A stretch of 64,000 bases of DNA, taken from contig CM066731.1 of the NCBI GenBank assembly GCA_033961575.1, positions 78,451,501 to 78,515,500 on the forward strand. Reading direction: 5' to 3'. Positions within the stretch are counted from its first letter, which is position 1, and each line of letters starts with the position of its first letter. The position numbers and the translations under genes were made by a program. Below, in pieces: positions 57,578 to 64,000 of the stretch. This DNA is from Aselliscus stoliczkanus (lineage: Eukaryota > Chordata > Mammalia > Chiroptera > Hipposideridae). Below the pieces are notes generated by a model, which searched no databases, was not told where the DNA came from, and saw only the letters and a list, made by a program, of their open reading frames with translations.

Positions 57578-58139
57578 TGAGATCCGACAATTAAGTTTGG
57601 GAACATGTTGCAACAATGTTGCTAACCTTATTTGATATAAGAGGGATTATTCATTATCAATTTGTACCAACTGGACAGTTAACCAAGTTTACTATTTGGA
57701 AGTGTTGAAAAGGCTGCATATAAAAGTTAGATGATCTGAACTTTTCGCCAACAATTCATGGCTCTTGCATCACAACAATGCACTAGCTCACATGGCACTG
57801 TCTGTGAGGGAGTTTTTAGCCAGTAAACAAATAACTGTATTGGAACATCCTCCTCACTCACCTGATCTGGCTCTCAATGACTTCGTTTTTTACCCAAAGA
57901 TAAAGGAAATATTGAAAGCAAGACATTTTGATGACATTCATGACATCAAGGGTAACACAATGGCAGCTATAATGGCCATTCCAGAAAGAGTTCCAAAATT
58001 GCTTTGAAGGGTGGACTAGGCACTGGAGTCAGTGCATAGCTTCCCAAGGAAAATACTTCGAAGGTGACTGTAGTGATATTCAGCAATGAGGTATGTAGCA
58101 TTTTTTCTAGAAGTTCACGAACTTTATTGTCATACCTTA
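57578..58139 (+). mobile_element. Mariner copy 2, internally deleted
   Basis: The left inverted repeat TGAGATCCGACAATTAAG (57578 onward, TA at 57576-57577) and the right one, read in reverse, TAAGGTATGACAATAAAG match each other and the 3' end of the mariner at 5053. The 5' end jumps from 'gggaacatgttgcaac' straight into the transposase middle ('aatgttgctaaccttatttg'), so about 0.6-0.7 kb is missing. Length is 562 bp. Confidence 0.9.
57620..58081 (+). pseudogene. Mariner transposase C-terminal fragment
   Basis: Retains FDIRGIIHY-like sequence, then (57765-58007) HHNNALAH, where the second catalytic Asp of HHDNAPAH has become Asn. PDLALNDFVFYPK keeps the third Asp, followed by KEILKARHFDDIHDI. 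A one-base shift near 57985 leads into QNCFEGWTR and GKYFEGD in another frame. The N-terminal DNA-binding domain and the first catalytic Asp are deleted, so it cannot be active. Confidence 0.88.
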
Positions 58140-58264
58140 TCTGACCTTATACCATTGTGACACTCAGGTTCATCATCAAAACAAAATGTGTAGCCTACCT
58201 ATGAATAAGATTGCATGTGAGATTCACAGATGTTTTATATGAATAAGGTGTCAAAAGACAATGT

Positions 58265-58445
58265 TTTGGGGAAAGTGTTCAGAAACAATGATCACATGAG
58301 TTAAGAGCATTGTCCCTGGTCTGCAATCTTGGCTCCACAACTTAGTACCTGTGTGACCTTGAGCAAAGTAGCTCACTTTTCCAAGCCTGAAAGTCATGAG
58401 CTGAAAAATAAAGATAATAATATCTGCATTGCAGATTTTTCCTTT
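58265..58445 (-). repeat. MIR element, antisense
   Basis: 'ttggctccacaacttagtac', 'ctgtgtgaccttgagcaaag' and 'aaataaagataataatatct' match in order the antisense MIR ('ggctctgccacttactagctgtgtgaccttgggcaag ... ggataataata'). Confidence 0.85.
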
Positions 58446-59137
58446 TTTTAGATGTAATCAGGACTTCAAAATCAGTTATATGTTGTGTTTTACATGTGCT
58501 TATTTCACTTTTTTCAAATGGATACATTCGAACATTTTTTGCAAGTGGACTTCATAAAGAGCTAAACATAGTTTGATATAGAATAACATGCTTTATGCAA
58601 GCCATCAATTATTTGAAAAACAAATAATTAATCAATGATGATAAAATGAATTTATTAAAAACACAGTGTTTTAAAAAAAACCAAAAAAAAAAACCACAGT
58701 GTTTTAGCCAACTCGATAAACAGAGGTCAGTTGCTTGAAGCAGTCCTCTAGCAAATTGGGTAGTTAAATGCTCCCAATTTGAAGTGGAACATAAAAATAA
58801 TATTAAAGAAAAGTAACGTAAATTAAAGCAGAAGGAGCACATTCATCTCTCTCATTAAAAAAATCAAAGAAATGATTAACTTTTTTCCTTTTTATAACTA
58901 AATTAATATGTTTAAAAGAACAAAAAACAGCAATACATCATATTTCAATCAAAGGAGTAGAAATGAAAGCACACAAATTAAGTCTCTCATTATGCATGTC
59001 AATTATTTGCATTAGACAACCAACTTTATAATTATACCTTGCAATCATGGGTAGAAATTCCCTTCAACTATGCAAATTTGCTTACATCTCATTTTGTTGC
59101 CCTGATAAGCATTCTAATACTTTGGACTTTTCATCTC
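58446..59137. other. No recognised feature
   Basis: AT-rich; nothing recognised. Confidence 0.5.
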
Positions 59138-59205
<68 letters not shown>

Positions 59206-59208
59206 TCC
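59138..59208. repeat. (CTTT)n microsatellite
   Basis: About 17 TTTC units. The open frames here (FLSF repeats) are artefacts of the array. Confidence 0.95.
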
Positions 59209-59767
59209 TTCTCTCTCTCTTTTTCTTTTTGGCCAATTCAACCCACCTAGTGTATTTCTTAAGGATTCATCTCACTTTATCAACAAAGATTAAAGACTCA
59301 GCCTAGCTGATAATACCATTATCTTGCATGATAAAAGAGAAAGAGTTTTGGTCACTGCCTGCAGAACTCAAGGGATTTATTATGAGTGAGCATAAAATCC
59401 AATTAAATCCTAGTTTTTCTTAGCAATCATATGGATTATTAGTTTATCACATGAATACTTATGTTTATCACTATTTTACCAGGAAATTTTCTAGTAAACT
59501 CAATTTGATTTTATTTGATTTGGTTCAAACTAGTTATTTAGAATTGGTTTCATTTATGTGAAAATATTTTTAAAATGAAGTATTCCCATATGGAAAAAAA
59601 GAAGAGATCATCCATTTTATTAAAATAAATGGGTTACACTCATGTTTTATTTCATAAGCCTCCTTTTAATATCTGAACTAGTGGGACATGTACTTCGGAA
59701 CAAACCCAAAATATACATCTGGAAGGAAAAACACATTTTCCCATCCTTAATCACAAGCCCCCATCTC

Positions 59768-59768
<1 letters not shown>
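59209..59768. other. No recognised feature
   Basis: AT-rich; nothing recognised. Confidence 0.5.
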
Positions 59769-59804
<36 letters not shown>

Positions 59805-59821
59805 GCACGCACGCACGCACC
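59769..59821. repeat. Compound (CA)n(CGCA)n microsatellite
   Basis: About 16 CA units followed by five to six GCAC units. The CpG-containing part is unusual in otherwise CpG-poor sequence. Confidence 0.95.
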
Positions 59822-60482
59822 ACATCATTTTGACAAATGAAATCTGGCTTTGGCTGAGAGAACAGGAACATTTATTCCAATAATCAGAGATCCAGTTTTG
59901 CATATCAAAGTCAAAATTCTATTGTGAGGTTTAGATAATAAGACTATATTTGGTAAAACAGTTACTAGCCTTCCTAAGACATAGTAATTTTTAATAAATA
60001 ATTACTATTATTATTACTTTACTAGTATTATTCTTAAATGACCCAATATTTGTTTCATTGCTTTGGGGAAATGAAATTCTAGATGTGAATTTTACATGGG
60101 GAGCTGGTTATAATGATTCAGGCTAGTTAGGGTATTGTATAAGAGCAAATACTAGTTAAAATTAAGAGATTTATTTCTAGCTGTTGAAAATAAGAGGAAA
60201 GACTTATACCCTTCAACCTTTTCTTTTAGGATTTCTTTCTTTACCCTTTTCAAATGTACAGAAATCTTTTTAACGACTAAATAAGATGCTTGACTATCTC
60301 AAACTCAGGAATGTTTCTTCAAGTTCCTTAAAGACTTCTCTTTGAAATGTAATCATTAGGGAAAGTAATGCTGTATCGCCCAGCTTCTTGGCAGGAGATG
60401 GGCCTAATGTTAGCTGTCAGCTGATTCCAAATTGCAAACATCTACTTCATTTATTGGCTGTATTATATCTACTTAGTTATAG
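59822..60482. other. No recognised feature
   Basis: AT-rich flank of the next L1; nothing recognised. Confidence 0.5.
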
Positions 60483-60872
60483 AAAAGAGTGAGTTTCACT
60501 AATCATTAGAGAAATGCAAATAAAAACCACAAAGATATACCACCTCACTCCAGTCAGAATGGCTATCATCAATAAATCAACAAACAAGTGCTGGCCAGGT
60601 TGTGGAGAAAAGGGAACCCTGGTGCACTGTTGGTGGTACTGCAGATTGGTGCAGCCATTATGGAAATAAGTATGGAGGTATCTCAAAAAATTGGAAATGG
60701 AACTACCTTTTGACCCAGCTATTCCACTCTTGGGTATCTGCCCAGAAAATCCCAAGACGCTAATTCGAAAAAATATATGCACTACTATGTTTATTGCAGT
60801 GCTATTTACAATAGCCAAGACTTGGAAACAAATGAAATGTCCATAGGTAGACGACTGGATTAAGAAACTGTG

Positions 60873-60994
60873 GGGCCGGCCGAGTGGCACGGTGGTTAAG
60901 CGCTGATTTGGGAAGCCAACAGTCCCGGTTCGGGTCCCATATATGAGGGCCAGTGACACTGCCCTCAAAAAAAAAAAAGAAAAAAAAAGAAAAA
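60873..60994 (+). mobile_element. Simple tRNA-derived SINE nested in L1 copy E, 11-bp TSD
   Basis: 'gggccggccgagtggcacgg' (A-box-like), 'cccggttcgggtcccat' (B-box-like), 'gagggccagtgacactgccctc' and an A-tail with G interruptions. AAGAAACTGTG at 60862-60872 and 60995-61005 is the TSD and L1 sequence resumes at once. It is the least diverged SINE copy in the window. Confidence 0.95.
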
Positions 60995-61454
60995 AAGAAA
61001 CTGTGATACACTATAAAGATGAATGAAATCGTACCATTTGCAATGATATGGATGGACCTAAAGGACTATTACATTAAGTGAAATGAGTCAGTCAGAGAAA
61101 GACAAATACCATATGATCTCACTTATATGTGGAATCTGGAAAACTAAATGAATGAGCAAAGTAAACAGAAACAGTCTTATAGAGGAAAAACTGATGGTTG
61201 CTAGTTGGCAGAGGGGTGGGAATGAGGGAGAAAGGGAAGGGATTAGACAGCATAAATAGGTAACTACAATATTGCCACAGGGATATGAAAGACAGTTCAG
61301 GGAATATAATTAATAATGTTGTAAATATTTTGTGGGGTGTCAAATGGTCACATGTCTTGTTAGGGAGACCACTTCATGGTTGGAGTAAAAGTTTGATCAC
61401 TGCACTGAACACCTGAAGCTGATGTTGTATAATATTGTATGCCAACTGTAATTG

Positions 61455-61499
61455 AATATATATATATATATAGTCATAGAATATATATATATATATGTA

Positions 61500-61550
<51 letters not shown>
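61455..61550. repeat. (AT)n/(GT)n expansion in the L1 3'UTR
   Basis: Where other copies have a single short 'tgtatacatatagtcatggg', copy E has AT runs, a duplicated 'tagtca' motif and GTGTGT, indicating local expansion. Confidence 0.85.
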
Positions 61551-61552
<2 letters not shown>

Positions 61553-61770
61553 ACATGTGGAGTATACTGTGGAAGGGAGTCAAAGAAATTGTAATAGATA
61601 TGTATGATATGGGGCTGGGAGTGGGGTGGCGAATTGGGGGTGGGGGGTTGTTACTTTGAGGGGTAAATAGTATAACTATTGCACTGCATTGTACACCTGA
61701 AACTAACTTTTTTAAAACTGTTTATTTCATAATAAAAGAATTAAAAAACAAAACAAAACCAAAAAGAGTG

Positions 61771-63369
61771 TGTTTTTTCTTTGTTTGTTTGTTTTTGTTT
61801 TTTGCTGTCCTTGCAATCTCTTTACTGGATTGCTTATTTGCTCAGTACCTCTCATCATATTCTGGTTTAATGCATATTAAATAATAAAATTGCTTTTGTT
61901 TTTATCTTCTAACTTTGAGGAAAGGTTTTCTGGATTGGGAGGAGATTTTATTATTAATTATATTTCCCATTAAATTGATTCTCCTTCTCCTCCTGAGTGT
62001 CTACATTACACCTCCCAAAAGCTCAGTATTGCACAACATCTTGGGACAGAACACAATCTTATTTGACCAACCTATCCCTTTGAATAATTTGGAATTAATA
62101 TGAGTAGTGGATTCCTAGTGGAGCTGGATAAAATCCAGTTCAACAATACCATCTTTTGACTGGGAAATTTGCTAAAAACTCTTCAAGAAAATGCAACCAT
62201 TCTGAATTTTTTCATAAGTGTAAAAGAAAACTTTTGTACAGGACACTTGTTAAAACTGACAAGACACATTATATTCAAACTACTGCAGTAGGGGAGAGAG
62301 AATTAAATATAGAAATGACAGCTATATTTCTATCAGCCAAGGTAGAATACAGCAACGATAGCTAACATTTAGAAACAACAAACAGGGTGAAGGGGGTCTG
62401 TGGATAAAAATTACTAAAAGGAACTTGATTAGATATCAAGTGTAGGAAAATCCTTGCTAAAAGGGCCTAACAGGAGTCTTGCTGAAAGCAAACCCAGGAC
62501 TTGGCTGAGGACAAGGCCTACTTGCTAAGAGGATTCACAGGAGCCTGACTAAAGTATGGTCAAGGAAGGAGTCCTTGTCATAAGTTCCTACCAATGGTTT
62601 ACTTAGTTATTACTTAACATTTTGGCTGAAGTAAGTAAAAATAGAAAGAAGGAAAAGAATCAATACTTGTGTGAGAAGAAAAAGTACTGGTAGAAGTTAC
62701 TAAAAAACAACTCCAAAAACTTTAAAATTATGTACAACTTGGTTAGAACCTATAGAATGTTAACCTAAAAAAAAAAAGCCAAAGTGAGGAGCAGCAAATG
62801 TTTGAAATCACAGATAGCAATTCAGAGGCATAGACTCAAGCAGAAACCCAAATTGTGTTCCAATTACAGTGAAGGCAACAGGTTTCTATCAGAAAAAAAT
62901 AAAGGAAGTAATTGCATGAGTAGAAGAAACAAGTTTATGTTAGTGTTAACAAGCTGAGTTAATCTTTAGCTATATACATGGCTGGTTACTGATTCTATCT
63001 TGAGAAGAAATGTTCATATTCAACAGTCCTTATGATCAGGGTGTCTGCTTCCCTGTAAGTTTTACAAACAATTGTTTGTAAGACAGTGTTGTTTTGGCAT
63101 AGTCCATGGGTTATTTTACCCATTTCAAACAGTTCAAAGATTCAAGGAGCAAGAGTGCAAACATTTCCTGTGGAATGGCTGTTCTGGTTCCATTTTAAAA
63201 TGACCCCACTTATGTCAACATTTTACAAATACGATAAAGATTACTAAAGGTAAGAAAACATTAACCTCAGTAAATCCCTTAATGATATCCTTTAAGTATC
63301 AAAGTTAGTTAACTGTTAATAGATAATGCTCTTGCTTTTTTAAATAAAAAAAATAAAAACACATTTTCA
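61771..63369. other. No recognised feature
   Basis: No repeat family named. 62380-63200 has a slightly different base composition and could be an old LTR, but I see no ends. Confidence 0.4.
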
Positions 63370-63570
63370 ACACTATGAGTTCAGTAACCATTTATTGCCA
63401 ACTTGCCAGGTGAAGCAAGGTCCTGTGTTAGAAATTTAAAGCTCAGAGAACAAGGCATGTTCATTAACTTATTATTTCAGTGCAATAATGTAATGAAAAT
63501 CTATATGCTTATTTTAAAATTCAGGAAACAGAAACCCAGGTAAAATAAGTAATCTGCCCAATGTAACAGT
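63370..63570 (+). repeat. Possible MIR element
   Basis: 'aaccatttattgccaacttg' near the start and 'gaaacagaaacccaggtaaa' followed by 'ataagtaatctgcccaatgt' near the end resemble the MIR 5' and core parts. The middle is diverged. Confidence 0.45.
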
Positions 63571-64000
63571 ACAAGTTATTTGACAAAATTCTGTTGTTGT
63601 CTTCCAAATGATTATAAAAGATAGCTTATGTAGAGGATATTGAATTCGGTCCTGTAGAGTGATGAAAAAAGTGAAAAATCGAAATCCTCTTCAAGGAATT
63701 CAAACAAATCAAAAAGCAACAGGAAAAGAGTCCTCTGAAAAGTGGAAACAGAAATCCAGAGACAAAGATGTAGGCTTACTTTTACACAGCCTCCTTCTAT
63801 GCAATGGCTCCAAGATAAGGTATAAAATGACCACAATTTGTATAAAACACACTTTCTATTAGCATCTACTCTCTAACTTGCTTGTGCTTTTAATATAAAT
63901 GGCTGGTGAGTGTTTTTGTGAAGAAACAGAGCGTTTTATTTGCACCCAGTACTTTTACAACTGGGGATGAATCCTTAATTTAAATTAGCATCTTCATTTT
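63571..64000. other. No recognised feature
   Basis: AT-rich; frames of about 67-74 codons on both strands overlap each other and have no recognisable domain. Confidence 0.5.

Larger units (their letters stand above)
60492..61761 (+). mobile_element. L1 copy E: 5'-truncated L1 with nested SINE
   Basis: Begins in the ORF2 C-terminal region ('gagaaatgcaaataaaaacc', 'tggctatcatcaataaatca', 'gtttattgcagtgctattta') and continues through the shared A/B-lineage 3'UTR to an A-rich tail. AAAAGAGTG at 60483-60491 and 61762-61770 is the TSD. A SINE interrupts it at 60873-60994 and an (AT)n expansion lies in the 3'UTR. The relic is non-coding through stops. Confidence 0.93.

Noticed and set aside
59039..59293. 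84-codon frame rich in Phe-Leu-Ser
   Set aside because: Translation of the (CTTT)n microsatellite.
62380..63200. Possible old LTR
   Set aside because: Base composition differs slightly from the flanks, but no TG...CA ends, TSD or polyadenylation context could be fixed.

Overview
The window is non-coding mammalian DNA made mostly of retrotransposons. I found no host exon, tRNA, rRNA, CRISPR array or bacterial-type feature. Four things suggest a bat: repeated short tRNA-derived SINEs whose head begins GGCCGGCCGAGTGG (the Ves/Rhin type of bats, recalled from memory), several mariner-type DNA transposons, one L1 lineage represented by copies of very different age, and the usual ancient mammalian background (MIR, L2, MLT1, L1M). 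A rhinolophoid bat is my best guess, but species cannot be fixed by eye. The locus could be intergenic or a long intron.

Layout. 1-1455: patchwork of old L1 pieces in alternating orientation. 3766-5055: a 78-bp palindromic MITE abutting a decayed mariner. 5120-5528: a long composite SINE with a perfect 15-bp target-site duplication (TSD). 6711-7700: a 5'-truncated L1. 10368-13707: L1 copy A, internally deleted, with a solo LTR (10538-11160) in its 5'UTR. About 14990-26160: a nested stack in which an ancient sense L1 (copy F) was hit by a SINE, by the full-length antisense L1 copy B (16607-23927, carrying its own solo LTR at 16896-17593), by two short L1 insertions and by a 241-bp mariner MITE. 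26453-29153: SINE, three old L1 3' ends and an MLT1-type LTR. 31767-32413: a twin-primed L1. 35000-35520: an L2 relic. 36600-47700: two long antisense old L1s (C and D), C holding a younger twin-primed L1 at 37063-37636. 50635-50748 and 52623-52751: simple SINEs. 57578-58139: an internally deleted mariner. 60492-61761: a young L1 3' end with a SINE nested in it. Microsatellites are scattered, mostly in the right half.

The only long coding frame that survives in a plausible gene is L1 ORF1 of copy B (274 codons, minus strand). All ORF2 and transposase frames are broken. The most useful observations are the long composite SINE, the relationship between the mariner and MITE ends, the dated nest at 15-26 kb, an 11-residue loss in the ORF1p coiled coil, and a shared antisense open frame in the L1 5'UTR. 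My own hand count of substitutions in that last frame does not support coding constraint. I did not find a new biological system.
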